A stretch of 18,444 nt of DNA from Fen-999 sp964530115 (GCA_964530115.1 CAZGYD010000020.1:1-18444), one strand, 5' to 3'. Shown: positions 1-7,481, counted from the first letter of the stretch. Translations and numbers: made by a program. Notes: generated from the sequence alone by a model not told the origin.

Positions 1-388
1 CCGGCGGCATCGCCGCGCGCGGCCCGCGGAAGGCGAGGCCCGAAATGAACATGCCCGCACGGCCCACCGGCACGGCGACGGCCGCCCCGACGCCCTGGCC
101 GCCGGCGACGCCGAGCCCATAGGGACCGGCGGGCAGGTCTCTCACGGGCACGTGCACCAGGGCGCCCGCGAGTGCCAGCAGGCCCCCGACGGCAAAGCCG
201 GCCGCCGTGCGCGGCAGCCGCAGGTCGCGCACGATCGCCGCCTGCGGCGTGTCACCGCGGCTGAGTGCGGCGAGCACGTCGGCGAGGGGCACGGCGATGC
301 TGCCCGCCGCGAGCGCGACGAGAAGGCTCGCGACGCTCAGGACGCCGAGCAGCGCGAGCACCCACAGAGCGCGGCGGCGGGCGGGCAT
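1..388 (-). CDS. BtuC/FecCD-family ABC transporter permease (3' part outside window)
   Basis: This is the N-terminal part of an inner-membrane permease of the FecCD/BtuC family, which imports vitamin B12 or siderophores with an ATPase and a binding protein. Reading the minus strand from ATG 388 gives a hydrophobic first helix (LWVLALLGVLSVASLLVALA), a loop, then the family-typical IVRDLRLPR and AGFAVGGLLALAGAL, followed by a divergent form of the usual ADPYxLGVSGG signature (AGPYGLGVAGG). An in-frame stop at 395-397 makes ATG 388 the only start; its ribosome site is weak. It lies 59 bp behind btuB on the same strand, so it is probably the next gene of the riboswitch-controlled B12 operon. Residues ~42-48 (LSRGDTP) come from a copy of the dispersed repeat. 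The C-terminal half is missing from the window. B12 specificity is inferred from context. Confidence 0.8.
   Translation of the reverse strand, partial: MPARRRALWVLALLGVLSVASLLVALAAGSIAVPLADVLAALSRGDTPQAAIVRDLRLPRTAAGFAVGGLLALAGALVHVPVRDLPAGPYGLGVAGGQGVGAAVAVPVGRAGMFISGLAFRGPRAAMPP
243..269 (-). repeat. Dispersed 27-bp repeat, copy 1 (inside btuC-like gene)
   Basis: The minus strand carries ACTCAGCCGCGGTGACACGC followed by CG. This 22-base core differs from the copy at 2324-2350 at one position. It is in the sense orientation of the permease gene and is read as LSRGDTP in the loop after the first membrane helix. The flanking bases on both sides are more diverged than in the other copies. Confidence 0.7.
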
Positions 389-447
389 GTCACATCAGCG
401 CCGCATGGGCGAAGGGACGCCCCGCGATGGGGGTGAAGGGAGCGGGC

Positions 448-2259
448 TCACTGGTAGCGAACGCCGACGAAGAGCATCCGCCCCGGATTGCGGTAGCCCC
501 AGGCGGTCTCGTAATCCTTGTCGAACAGGTTGTCGAGCCGCGCCTCGAGACGGAGGTCCTTCGTCAGTGCGTAGTGACCGGCGAGATTGACGAGCTCGTA
601 GCGCGGCATCTCCCGGGTCTGCGTCGTCGTGTCGTAACGCTTGCCGACGGCGACAACTTCCGCGCCCACGCCCCAGGCACCGGTGTCGTAGCCGACGCGC
701 GCCTTCGCCTGCTGTGCGGCGCGGCGGGGCAGGCGGTAGCCGTTCGCCTCGTTGATCGGCCGGAGCACGTCGAGCGCGACCTGTGCCGACCAGACACCCC
801 AGCGGTGGCCGCCCTCGAAGCTGTCGCCGCGGATGCGCGCGCGGTCGATGTTGACCGGCGGCCAGCCAGCGATCAGGTTATTGATGCGGTTGTCGTAGTG
901 CGTGTAGCGGAGGTGTGCGCCGGTCGCGCCGAACCAGTCGAGGCCGATTTCGCGGTTCTTCGCGGTCTCGGGCTGGAGGTTCGGGTTGCCGCCGCCGAAG
1001 CCGCTGTCCGGATAGTAGAGCTGGTTGAACGACGGCGCCTTGAAGGCCGTGCCGTAGGCGGCGCGGGCGGTCAGCTGCGCGGTGATCGCATAGCCGTAGG
1101 CGAGCGTGCCCGTATTCTTCGCGCCGAACTGGGAGTTGTCGTCGCGGCGGCCGGAGAGCTGCCACGCGTGATTGCCGAGCCGGCCCTGCCAGCCGGCGAC
1201 GAGCGATTCCACCGTGCGCTCGCGGACGGTGTAGGCCGTCGTCGAATCGACCTCCTGTTTCAGGTCTTCGTAGGCGAGCAAGAGCGTGCCAAGCGGCAGG
1301 GCGACGTCGTTCTGCCAGGTCCATTGCTTCTGCTTCGTCGCGAACAGGCTGCGCGCCGGCGCGAAGTTCTCGCTGCGATCCTTCGATTCGCCGTAGCGCA
1401 GGGTCGAGGTCCAGGCTTTGGCCAGCCGGTTACGCGCGTAGATCGACCAGACGCCGGTCTCATCGTCGTTGTAGGGGTTCGCCGTCGAGAGGAAGGCGTC
1501 GTAGCGGTTGCGCGAATCGATCTGCATGAAGGTCGCGCCAAACTCGTGCCCGGCGGCGGGGGTGACGGCGAGCCGGCCGCGGAAGGAGGTGTTGCGGTAG
1601 CCGTCGGCATCGCGCTCGGGGTAGCTCGTGTTCTTGGGCAGCGTCGCATCCCAGCCGTCGGTCTCGAAGCGGCCCGCGGCGAGGCTGTAGGAAAACGTGT
1701 CCGTGCCGCCGGAGATGCCGGCCATGAGCTCGTGCGTGCCGTAGCGGCCGTAGCCGGCGAAGGCTTCGGGCTTCATCGGCCCGGCGCCCTTCCTGGTGAA
1801 GATCTGCACCACGCCGCCGATCGCGTCCGAGCCATAGAGGCTGGAGGCCGGTCCGCGCAGGATCTCGATGCGCTCGATCTGCGCAAGCGGCAGATGGTGG
1901 AACGAGGGTTGGCCGAGGGTGGCCGATCCGAGCGGTACGCCATCGACGAGGAGCAGCGTGTGGCCGGCGTTCGTGCCGCGGGTGAAGAGGCTCGTGCTCT
2001 TGCCGATGCCGCCGTTGGTGACGATCTGCAGGCCCGGCTGCTGCGCGAGGAGTGCGGGCAGCGTCGTTGCCCCGGCGCGTTCGATGTCTTCGCGGGTGAT
2101 CACCGTGACATCGGCGAGCTGTTCATTGACGCGCGTCGGGATGCGCGTCGCGGTGACGACGACGGCCGCCTCGTCGGGGGCGGCGTCGCTGGCGAGCGCG
2201 GGGAAGGAATGGACGAGGGCCGCGGCCAGCGCGGTCGGAACGAAGAGACGATGGTGCAT
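448..2259 (-). CDS. btuB: TonB-dependent vitamin B12 receptor BtuB
   Basis: This is an outer-membrane beta-barrel that takes up cobalamin using energy passed on by TonB. The protein has ~603 residues. It begins with a signal peptide ending at a likely ALA-S cleavage site, followed by a TonB-box-like stretch (EAAVVVTATR), the plug domain (ITREDIERAG, GIGKSTSLFTRG, LLLVDGVPLG, IERIEILRGPASSLYGSDAIGG) and a long barrel ending LFVGVRYQ. ATG 2259 is chosen over the in-frame ATG at 2286 because CGGGAG sits about six bases before it and the signal peptide then has normal length. The cobalamin riboswitch upstream supports B12 as the substrate. It is followed by a BtuC-like permease on the same strand. 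The last residue is Q rather than the usual terminal aromatic, a small oddity. Confidence 0.93.
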   Translation of the reverse strand: MHHRLFVPTALAAALVHSFPALASDAAPDEAAVVVTATRIPTRVNEQLADVTVITREDIERAGATTLPALLAQQPGLQIVTNGGIGKSTSLFTRGTNAGHTLLLVDGVPLGSATLGQPSFHHLPLAQIERIEILRGPASSLYGSDAIGGVVQIFTRKGAGPMKPEAFAGYGRYGTHELMAGISGGTDTFSYSLAAGRFETDGWDATLPKNTSYPERDADGYRNTSFRGRLAVTPAAGHEFGATFMQIDSRNRYDAFLSTANPYNDDETGVWSIYARNRLAKAWTSTLRYGESKDRSENFAPARSLFATKQKQWTWQNDVALPLGTLLLAYEDLKQEVDSTTAYTVRERTVESLVAGWQGRLGNHAWQLSGRRDDNSQFGAKNTGTLAYGYAITAQLTARAAYGTAFKAPSFNQLYYPDSGFGGGNPNLQPETAKNREIGLDWFGATGAHLRYTHYDNRINNLIAGWPPVNIDRARIRGDSFEGGHRWGVWSAQVALDVLRPINEANGYRLPRRAAQQAKARVGYDTGAWGVGAEVVAVGKRYDTTTQTREMPRYELVNLAGHYALTKDLRLEARLDNLFDKDYETAWGYRNPGRMLFVGVRYQ

Positions 2260-2265
2260 GAAAGA

Positions 2266-2323
2266 CTCCCGAGGGCCGGCAAGCAATCCCGCATGCCGGC
2301 GGGTTGGAACGAGGAACCGGGAG
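2266..2323 (-). promoter_or_regulatory. Possible anti-Shine-Dalgarno pairing and hairpin in the btuB leader
   Basis: On the transcribed (minus) strand the btuB ribosome site CGGGAG (2266-2271) is complementary to CTCCCG (2318-2323). Between them a hairpin with 7-bp arms GCCGGCA/TGCCGGC (2294-2300 and 2275-2281) can form. This layout could be the expression platform that lets the upstream riboswitch block translation. It was found by eye only and no folding was computed. Confidence 0.35.
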
Positions 2324-2350
2324 GAAACTCAGCCGTGGTGACACGCCGGC
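2324..2350 (+). repeat. Dispersed 27-bp repeat, copy 2 (btuB leader)
   Basis: The sequence is GAA followed by ACTCAGCCGTGGTGACACGC and CGGC. It lies between the cobalamin riboswitch and the btuB start, antisense to the btuB transcript. It directly abuts the CTCCCG element that could pair with the btuB ribosome site. Confidence 0.85.
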
Positions 2351-2385
2351 AGCCGCTCCCCGCGACGATTCCGCTCTTTGTCCGT

Positions 2386-2566
2386 GGCCGGTCTCCGGGC
2401 TCGGAAGTCTTGTTCCGCCGCCTTCCCGGAATTGCTTCCAGTGGCATCGTGGCGGAACCGCACTTCCCTACCGTTGCGGGGGCAGCACAGGCATTGCCGG
2501 GGGCTTGCGGCGCACCTGTTTCCCGTTTCACCCGCATGCCGGGAAGGCATGCGGACACCGCGAACG
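2386..2566 (-). ncRNA. Cobalamin riboswitch controlling btuB
   Basis: Read on the minus strand, this region holds the hallmark elements of the cobalamin riboswitch in order: GGTG near the 5' end, GCGGGTGAAACGGGAA, then CTGCCCCCGCAACGGTA (around 2469-2485), the B12 box GCCACTGG (2438-2445) followed by GGGAAGGCGG, and the closing GAGCCCGGAGACCGGCC (2386 onward). It lies 127 nt before the btuB start codon. Adenosylcobalamin binding would be expected to lower expression of btuB and the following transporter gene. The exact ends are estimates. Confidence 0.93.
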
Positions 2567-2572
2567 GCGAAA

Positions 2573-2578
2573 ATTCTA
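2573..2578 (-). promoter_or_regulatory. Probable -10 element of the btuB riboswitch transcript
   Basis: TAGAAT on the minus strand lies 7 bases before the 5' edge of the riboswitch, so transcription would start at about 2566, matching the aptamer start. No convincing -35 hexamer is visible 16-18 bases upstream. Confidence 0.4.
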
Positions 2579-2689
2579 GCACCGGGGCCAATCGGGCCGA
2601 GGCGGTTGCCATGCGCATGTGCGAGGCCACTTGCACTTTGTCCCGTTATTGCTTGACCGGTCTCGGCTTTTCGATGAAACTTCCCGGCC

Positions 2690-2884
2690 ATGGACCTCGA
2701 CCTCACCTCCCTCGAAGCGAAGATCGAACGGATCGTCGCCTTCTGTCAGCAACTGCGCGAGGAGAACCACGTGCTCCGCGAACGCATCGCCCGGCTCGAA
2801 CACGAGAAACAGGGGCTCGCCGAGCGCATGACGGTCGCCCGCGAGCGGCTCGAGGGCATCATGGAAAGGCTGCCGGCGGAATGA
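2690..2884 (+). CDS. ZapB-like short coiled-coil protein
   Basis: This 64-residue protein is almost wholly predicted coiled coil: LEAKIERIVAFCQQLREENH, then LRERIARLEHEKQGLAERM, with leucines and other hydrophobics at heptad spacing. It matches the small ZapB-type proteins commonly found directly before zapA in beta- and gammaproteobacteria. These are thought to act with ZapA at the FtsZ ring in the cytoplasm. Its stop overlaps the start of zapA by four bases (ATGA at 2881-2884), so the two are translationally coupled. The start ATG has no strong ribosome site. It is divergent from the btuB riboswitch transcript. The role rests on neighbour and shape rather than on a catalytic motif. Confidence 0.8.
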   Translation: MDLDLTSLEAKIERIVAFCQQLREENHVLRERIARLEHEKQGLAERMTVARERLEGIMERLPAE

Positions 2885-3186
2885 GCGCGAACACGGTCGA
2901 CATCCGCATCCACGGAAAGGAGTACCGCGTCGCCTGCGCGCCCGAGGAAAAAGACGACCTGATGGCCGTCGTCGCCTTCCTCGACTGGAAGATGGGCGAG
3001 ATCGCCAAGCAGACCAAGAGTACGGGCGAGCGGCTGGCGGTGATGACGGCGCTCAACCTCGCCCACGAGTTGATCAATCTCAAAGAGCCCGCGGCTTCGT
3101 TTGACGTGAAGGAAGCGAAGCGTAGAATCGCGGCCATGGAGGCGCGTCTGGACGCGGCCCTGGCACCCCAGGAGAACCTGTTCTAG
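2881..3186 (+). CDS. zapA: Cell division protein ZapA
   Basis: ZapA binds and bundles FtsZ filaments at the division ring. The 101-residue protein has the usual layout: an N-terminal globular part with VDIRIHGKEYRVACAPEE and DDLMAVVAFLDWKMGEIAKQ, then the core motif RLAVMTALNLAHELI and a C-terminal helix (VKEAKRRIAAMEARLDAAL) expected to form the tetramer coiled coil. Length is normal for the family. Its start overlaps the stop of the zapB-like gene, and a 6S RNA gene follows, the classic zapA-ssrS arrangement. The 3' end of the coding region also contains a good sigma70-type promoter facing the 6S gene. Confidence 0.95.
   Translation: MSANTVDIRIHGKEYRVACAPEEKDDLMAVVAFLDWKMGEIAKQTKSTGERLAVMTALNLAHELINLKEPAASFDVKEAKRRIAAMEARLDAALAPQENLF
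3101..3128 (+). promoter_or_regulatory. Sigma70-type promoter inside zapA, facing 6S RNA
   Basis: TTGACG (3101-3106) and TAGAAT (3123-3128) each match five of six consensus bases and are separated by 16 bp. Transcription would start near 3135, about 65-70 nt before the apparent mature 5' end of 6S RNA, so the primary transcript would need 5' processing. Confidence 0.6.
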
Positions 3187-3202
3187 ACGGCGCCCGCGAG
3201 TT

Positions 3203-3380
3203 TCCCTGCGGTGTTCGCCAAGGCTGTAGTTTCCTTGAACCTATGTCGAAGTGACTTGGCCGCGGCCCAAGGACGCCGCTGTTGTGAGCATCCCTCGCCG
3301 GATGCACCTGATGCGGCAGGAAAGCGGCCCACCTGAACCCTCGGTTCAGGATCATCGGCCTAGCGGCACATGCGGGGAGC
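3203..3380 (+). ncRNA. ssrS: 6S RNA
   Basis: 6S RNA binds the sigma70 RNA polymerase holoenzyme and damps transcription in stationary phase. The stretch begins TTCCCTGCGGTGTTCGCC and ends CGGCACATGCGGGGAGC, whose ends can pair to close the long hairpin. It also has the conserved TTGAACC and GGTTCAGGATCATCGGCC segments in the two arms, typical of betaproteobacterial 6S RNAs. It lies directly after zapA and before a strong terminator. About 178 nt fits the family size. The exact ends are estimated by eye. Confidence 0.9.
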
Positions 3381-3388
3381 CCGACCGA

Positions 3389-3416
3389 GAGCACGGAACG
3401 TTCCGTGCTCTTTTTT
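3389..3416 (+). terminator. Intrinsic terminator of 6S RNA
   Basis: A perfect 22-base palindrome (arms GAGCACGGAAC/GTTCCGTGCTC, 3389-3410) is followed by six Ts. It closes the zapBA-6S transcription unit just before the EVE-domain gene. Confidence 0.93.
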
Positions 3417-3432
3417 CTTGGGGAATGGCACA

Positions 3433-3900
3433 GTGCGCTACTGGCTGATGAAGACCGAACCCGACGTCGTCGGCATCGACGACGTGCTGGCGATGCCGAA
3501 CCAGACGGTGGACTGGTGGGGCGTGCGCAACTATCAGGCGCGCAACTTCATGCGCGACCAGATGAAGGTCGGCGACAAGGTGCTCTTCTACCATTCCGGC
3601 TGCAAGGAGCCGGGCATCGTCGGGCTGGCCGAGGTGGCGAGCCCGGCCTATCCGGACCGCACGCAGTTCGATCCGCAAAGCCCCTACTACGATCCGAAGG
3701 CCACGCCCGAGCATCCACGCTGGATGAACGTCGATGTCCGCGTGACGCGAAAGACGCGGCTCATTCCGCTCGCCGAGCTGCGCGCGCACCCCGAGACCGC
3801 GAACATGCGCGTGCTCGCGCGCGGCAACCGGCTGTCGATCACGCCGGTCGATCCCGCCGAGTACGAATTCATCGTCCGTCATCTGATGGCGGCGGAATGA
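3433..3900 (+). CDS. EVE-domain protein (THYN1/YTH-like fold)
   Basis: This small cytoplasmic protein consists of a single EVE domain, a PUA/YTH-like fold thought to bind modified bases in DNA or RNA. The family landmarks are visible: YWLMKTEPDVVGIDD at the N-terminus, WWGVRNYQARNFMRDQMKVG, then DKVLFYHSGCKEPGIVGLAE and WMNVDVR, and NRLSITPVDPAEYEFI near the end. GTG 3433 is chosen because it gives the usual start (M)RYWLMKTEP and has GGGGAA about seven bases before it; ATG forms further upstream would run through the 6S terminator. At 155 residues it has normal length. Its stop overlaps the start of the next gene (ATGA). The ligand is unknown. Confidence 0.92.
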   Translation: MRYWLMKTEPDVVGIDDVLAMPNQTVDWWGVRNYQARNFMRDQMKVGDKVLFYHSGCKEPGIVGLAEVASPAYPDRTQFDPQSPYYDPKATPEHPRWMNVDVRVTRKTRLIPLAELRAHPETANMRVLARGNRLSITPVDPAEYEFIVRHLMAAE

Positions 3901-4697
3901 CGGTCTGGTTCGCGGGCTACCTCGCGCTCGGTGCCGTCGCCGGCTTCTTCGCCGGCCTGCTCGGCGTCGGCGGCGGCGCGATCATGGTGCCGGTGCTGGC
4001 GCTGATGTTCGCGGCGCAGGGTTTTCCGCAGGAACACCTGATGCACCTCGCGCTCGGCACCTCGATGGCGGCGATCGTGTTCACGTCCATCTCTTCGCTG
4101 CGTGCCCACCACCGCCACGGCGCGGTGATCTGGCCGATCGTCAGGAGCATCGCGCCCGGCATCGTCGTCGGCACCTTCGCGGCGGCCCAGATCGTCGCCT
4201 TCGTGCCGACCCGGCCGCTGGCGATCTTCTTCGCGCTCTTCATCGGCTACGTGGCGGTGCAGATGATCCTCAACATCAAGCCCAAGCCCTCGCGCCAGCT
4301 GCCCGGGCCGGCCGGCATGTTTGGCGTCGGTGCGCTCATCGGCGGCGTCTCCGCGCTCGTGGCCATCGGCGGCGGCTCGCTCTCGGTGCCGTTCATGACC
4401 TGGTGCAACGTCAAGGTCCACCAGGCGATCGGCACCTCGGCGGCGATTGGCTTCCCCATCGCGGTGGCCGGCACGGTCGGCTACATGGTCTCGGGCTACG
4501 GCGCCGACGGCCTCCCGGCCGGCAGCTTCGGCTTCATCTACCTGCCGGCGCTGGCGGCGACGGTCGTCACCTCGATGCTCGTCGCGCCGCTCGGCGCCCG
4601 GGTCGCGCACGCGCTGCCGGTGCCGGTGATCAAGAAGGTCTTCGCCGGCATGCTGATCGTCCTCTTGATCAAGATGCTCCACGGGCTGTTCGGATGA
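3897..4697 (+). CDS. TauE/SafE-family sulfite/anion exporter (TSUP)
   Basis: A 266-residue polytopic membrane protein with about eight hydrophobic segments in two related halves. Each half has the family glycine motif: GLLGVGGGAIMVPVLAL near the start and ALVAIGGGSLSVPFMTW in the middle. Family members move sulfite, sulfonates or other organic anions across the inner membrane; the substrate here cannot be told from sequence. It starts inside the stop of the EVE gene (3897-3900), and its own stop overlaps the next start (4694-4697), so three genes form a coupled operon. Confidence 0.9.
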   Translation: MTVWFAGYLALGAVAGFFAGLLGVGGGAIMVPVLALMFAAQGFPQEHLMHLALGTSMAAIVFTSISSLRAHHRHGAVIWPIVRSIAPGIVVGTFAAAQIVAFVPTRPLAIFFALFIGYVAVQMILNIKPKPSRQLPGPAGMFGVGALIGGVSALVAIGGGSLSVPFMTWCNVKVHQAIGTSAAIGFPIAVAGTVGYMVSGYGADGLPAGSFGFIYLPALAATVVTSMLVAPLGARVAHALPVPVIKKVFAGMLIVLLIKMLHGLFG

Positions 4698-5959
4698 GCG
4701 CCTCCCGGCCGGCCTGGCGCGAGGCGCTCTTCAACCGGCGGATGCTGATCTGCATCTTCACCGGCTTCTCGTCGGGCATGCCGCTCTATTTGCTGCTCAA
4801 CCTGCTGCCGGCCTGGCTGCGCACCGAGGGCATCAGCCTCAAGGCCATCGGCCTGTTCGCGCTGATCCAGTTTCCCTACACCTGGAAGTTCCTCTGGTCG
4901 CCGTTCCTCGACCGCTACGCGCTGCCCTGGCTGGGCCGCCGGCGCGGCTGGATGGCGCTGACCCAGCTCCTGCTGCCCGTGGTCATTGCCGCGCTCGGCC
5001 TCTTTTCGCCCCAGGCGGATCTGACGACCATCAGCGTCCTGGCGACGCTGCTCGCCTTCGTCTCCGCGACGCAGGACATCGCGCTCGACGCCTTCCGGCG
5101 CGAGCTGCTGCCCGACCGGGAGCTGGGCCTCGGCAACGCGGTGCATGTCAATGCTTACCGGATCGCCGGTCTCGTGCCCGGGTCGCTTTCGCTGATCCTC
5201 GCCGATCACCTGCCGTGGGGCGAGGTGTTCGGCATCACCGCGCTGTTCATGCTGCCCGGCTTGCTCATGACGCTGATGGTCAGCGAGAAACTCAGCCGCG
5301 GTAACACGCCGGCGACGCTGCGCGAGGCCGTGGTCGAGCCCTTTCGCGAATTCATCGACCGGGCCGGCTGGCGCGAGGCGCTGCTCGTGCTTGCCTTCAT
5401 CTTTTTCTACAAGCTCGGCGATTCGCTGTGTACGGCGCTGGCGACGCCGTTCTACCTCGACATGGGCTTTTCCAAGTCCGAGATCGGCCTGGTGGCCAAG
5501 CACGCCGGTCTCTGGCCCGCGGTGATCGGCGGCCTGCTCGGCGGCCTGTGGATGGTGAAACTCGGCATCAACCGGGCGCTCTGGCTGTTCGGCGTCGTCC
5601 AGCTCGTCTCGATCTTCGGCTTTGCTTGGCTCGCCTGGCTGGGACCGAATGCTTCGGTCGGCGCGCTCCAGCTCGCCCAGCTCGCGCTGGTGATCGGCTT
5701 CGAGGCGCTCGGTGTCGGACTCGGCACCACGGCCTTCGTCGCGTTCATCGCCCGGGCCACGGATCCGCGTTACACCGCTACCCAGTTCGCGTTGTTCACC
5801 AGCCTCGCCGCCGTGCCCCGCACCGTGGTCAATGCTGGGGCCGGGTTCCTCGTCGAGCAGATGGGCTGGTTCCTCTTCTTCATTTTCTGCGCAGTCCTTG
5901 CCGTTCCCGGCATGCTTCTCCTCTTCCGCGTCGCGCCCTGGTCGCGGCGGGAGGGATGA
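4694..5959 (+). CDS. AmpG-like muropeptide MFS permease
   Basis: This major facilitator has 421 residues and 12 expected membrane helices. It resembles AmpG, which imports GlcNAc-anhydroMurNAc peptides for cell-wall recycling: FTGFSSGMPLYLLLNLLPAW and IGLFALIQFPYTWKFLWSP with LDRY, and the later SATQDIALDAFRRELL and PFYLDMGFSKSEIG. The start overlaps the stop of the TauE-like gene. The loop between helices 6 and 7 contains KLSRGNTPA, encoded by the dispersed 27-bp repeat, directly before the conserved TLREAVVEPFREF. The insert keeps the reading frame, so the protein should still be made. Muropeptide import is a family-level assignment; a related sugar or peptide substrate is possible. Confidence 0.87.
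   Translation: MSASRPAWREALFNRRMLICIFTGFSSGMPLYLLLNLLPAWLRTEGISLKAIGLFALIQFPYTWKFLWSPFLDRYALPWLGRRRGWMALTQLLLPVVIAALGLFSPQADLTTISVLATLLAFVSATQDIALDAFRRELLPDRELGLGNAVHVNAYRIAGLVPGSLSLILADHLPWGEVFGITALFMLPGLLMTLMVSEKLSRGNTPATLREAVVEPFREFIDRAGWREALLVLAFIFFYKLGDSLCTALATPFYLDMGFSKSEIGLVAKHAGLWPAVIGGLLGGLWMVKLGINRALWLFGVVQLVSIFGFAWLAWLGPNASVGALQLAQLALVIGFEALGVGLGTTAFVAFIARATDPRYTATQFALFTSLAAVPRTVVNAGAGFLVEQMGWFLFFIFCAVLAVPGMLLLFRVAPWSRREG
5287..5313 (+). repeat. Dispersed 27-bp repeat, copy 3 (inside AmpG-like gene)
   Basis: GAA, ACTCAGCCGCGGTAACACGC and CGGC, in the sense orientation of the transporter gene. It is read as KLSRGNTPA, the same frame as in tcdA at 8185-8211, and it falls in the central cytoplasmic loop between helices 6 and 7. 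Confidence 0.9.
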
Positions 5960-6054
5960 ATTAGTCCGTTTGTACCATCTTAATCATTCAGCATCCGTCA
6001 CGTTTCGCCGTTATATTGGAAACGTCAGGTCGGTTACCCCAACGGAGGCCGGAC

Positions 6055-6261
6055 ATGTGGATGGTGATGGATATGGCGACTGGAAAAATCGAAGAAAAGA
6101 CCGTTCCCGAATTCGGCGCCTTCGAACACGAGGTGCTCAACGCCGAGTGGCTGCGTCCGGCAGTCGAACTCGGCCTGCAGCCCGTCGTGCATTACGACCG
6201 CGCGCCTGCCGAGTCGGAAGCGGATCTCTTCCTGCGCACGGTTTACGCCTGCCAGGAATAG
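6055..6261 (+). CDS. Hypothetical 68-residue acidic protein
   Basis: I do not recognise this protein. It starts MWMVMDMATGKIEEKTVPEF and ends FLRTVYACQE. It is acidic, without a signal peptide or membrane segment. ATG 6055 is supported by a strong ribosome site (AACGGAGG, seven bases before it). In front lies a rather A/T-rich stretch (5960-6030) with TATATT at 6012-6017 that could be a -10 element, so the gene probably has its own promoter rather than belonging to the transporter operon. A hairpin follows its stop. Codon use matches the neighbours, which supports a real gene. The function is unknown. Confidence 0.72.
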   Translation: MWMVMDMATGKIEEKTVPEFGAFEHEVLNAEWLRPAVELGLQPVVHYDRAPAESEADLFLRTVYACQE

Positions 6262-6272
6262 GCGGTTCGGCA

Positions 6273-6300
6273 GGCCGGCCGTATGGCATGGCCGCCGGCC
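6273..6300. terminator. Hairpin between convergent genes, possible bidirectional terminator
   Basis: Seven-base arms GGCCGGC (6273-6279) and GCCGGCC (6294-6300) flank a 14-base loop. It sits between the stop of the 68-residue gene and the end of the convergent methyltransferase gene. There is no T-run on either side, so termination efficiency is uncertain. Confidence 0.45.
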
Positions 6301-6318
6301 GAGGCCCGCATCGCGCCC

Positions 6319-7464
6319 TCAAAGCGCGTGCGTGCGATCGCCGCGCACAAACCCCATGAGCGGCATGGTCATGCCGCGCCCGAGGGCGATCACCTTGAAG
6401 AGCTCGCCCATCTCGTTCGGCGAGACCAGCATCTGAACCGCGCCCGCGGCCCGCAGTGACGCCGCGTCGCTGCCGGGCTGCCGCGCAGCCAGCCTTTCCC
6501 CCAGTCCGCAATTGATCAGGAAGGTGGCCTGGTTCGTGTAGCCGAGCACGTCGAGGCCGGCCCCATGCCCGGCTTCGGCGATGGCCGTGAAATCGACGTG
6601 CGCGGTGATGTCGGACAGGCCCGGCCACCAGAACGGATCGTCGTGTGTCCGGTGCCGGTAATGGCAGCGCAGCGTGCCGCGGGCGTTGCCGGGATGGTAG
6701 TACTCGTGGCGCGGCAGCCCATAGTCGATGAGCAGCAGTGCGCCCTCGTCCAGGCGGTGGCCCCATTCGGTTGTCCAGCCGGCGGCGGCGAGGCCGATCT
6801 CGCTTTCGTAGGGCGCGGTGACGGGCAGGCGGCGGGCGGCCTCGGCCAGAAATTCCGGCGCCGGCCGCTCCGCCCAACGGAAGCCGTCCTCGCCGCCCGA
6901 TACGCCGCGCTCTTTGAGGCCGTCCTCACGCCAGGCGAGCGCATGGACCGGCATCGCGTCGAGCAGTTCGTTGGCGATGACGCAGCCGGAAAAGCGCTCC
7001 GGCAGCGTATCGAGCCACTCGACGCGGTCGAGGAGCGCCGGCGCCTCGGCGGCGATCGTTTCGCGCTGGCGGGCGCGCAGTTCGCCCGAAAGTTCGAGGA
7101 TGAAATAGCGTTCGATGGTGGTGGCCGAAAGAATGTCTGCTGCCAATCGGCCGCTGCCGGCGCCGACTTCGAGCACGAACGGCGCCGAGGCGGCCAGGAT
7201 CTGGCCGACCTGCGCAGCCAGCGTCTGGCCGAAGAGCGGCGTGAGTTCGGGCGCGGTGACGAAATCGCCGCCCTGCGTGCTGTCCCCGAACTTGATCGCC
7301 CCGCCGCCGTAGTAGCCGAGCCCGGGAGCGTGAAGCGCGAGCTCCATGTAGCGGGCGAAGGATATCCAGCCGCCGGCCGCCGCGATCTCGGTGGCAATGA
7401 GCCGCGAGAGCGCCCAGCTCGCGGCCTTGGCGTCGTCGGAGGGTTCGGGCAGGCGTGCGTGCAT
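6319..7464 (-). CDS. SAM-dependent methyltransferase, MidA/NDUFAF7 family
   Basis: A 381-residue class I methyltransferase of the family that includes mitochondrial NDUFAF7/MidA, which methylates an arginine in a complex I subunit. The family marks are GWISFARYMELALHAPGLGY, FGDSTQGGDFVTAPELTPLF, the SAM-binding motif VLEVGAGSGRLAADIL, and later VIANELLDAMPVHAL and LLLIDYGLPRHEYYHP. ATG 7464 is chosen because it begins just before the conserved N-terminal helix and leaves 43 bp to the divergent tcdA start. Earlier ATGs at 7509 and 7548 would overlap tcdA. The ribosome site is weak. The bacterial substrate is not established; complex I assembly is inferred from the eukaryotic relative. Confidence 0.88.
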   Translation of the reverse strand: MHARLPEPSDDAKAASWALSRLIATEIAAAGGWISFARYMELALHAPGLGYYGGGAIKFGDSTQGGDFVTAPELTPLFGQTLAAQVGQILAASAPFVLEVGAGSGRLAADILSATTIERYFILELSGELRARQRETIAAEAPALLDRVEWLDTLPERFSGCVIANELLDAMPVHALAWREDGLKERGVSGGEDGFRWAERPAPEFLAEAARRLPVTAPYESEIGLAAAGWTTEWGHRLDEGALLLIDYGLPRHEYYHPGNARGTLRCHYRHRTHDDPFWWPGLSDITAHVDFTAIAEAGHGAGLDVLGYTNQATFLINCGLGERLAARQPGSDAASLRAAGAVQMLVSPNEMGELFKVIALGRGMTMPLMGFVRGDRTHAL

Positions 7465-7481
7465 GAGGGCCGCGATTGTGC

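Noticed and set aside
265..3186. A 973-codon open frame on the plus strand running antisense through btuB and into zapA
   Set aside because: It is a GC-bias shadow of btuB; its sequence is low-complexity and rich in R/A/V. Only its last ~100 codons, which are zapA in frame, are real.
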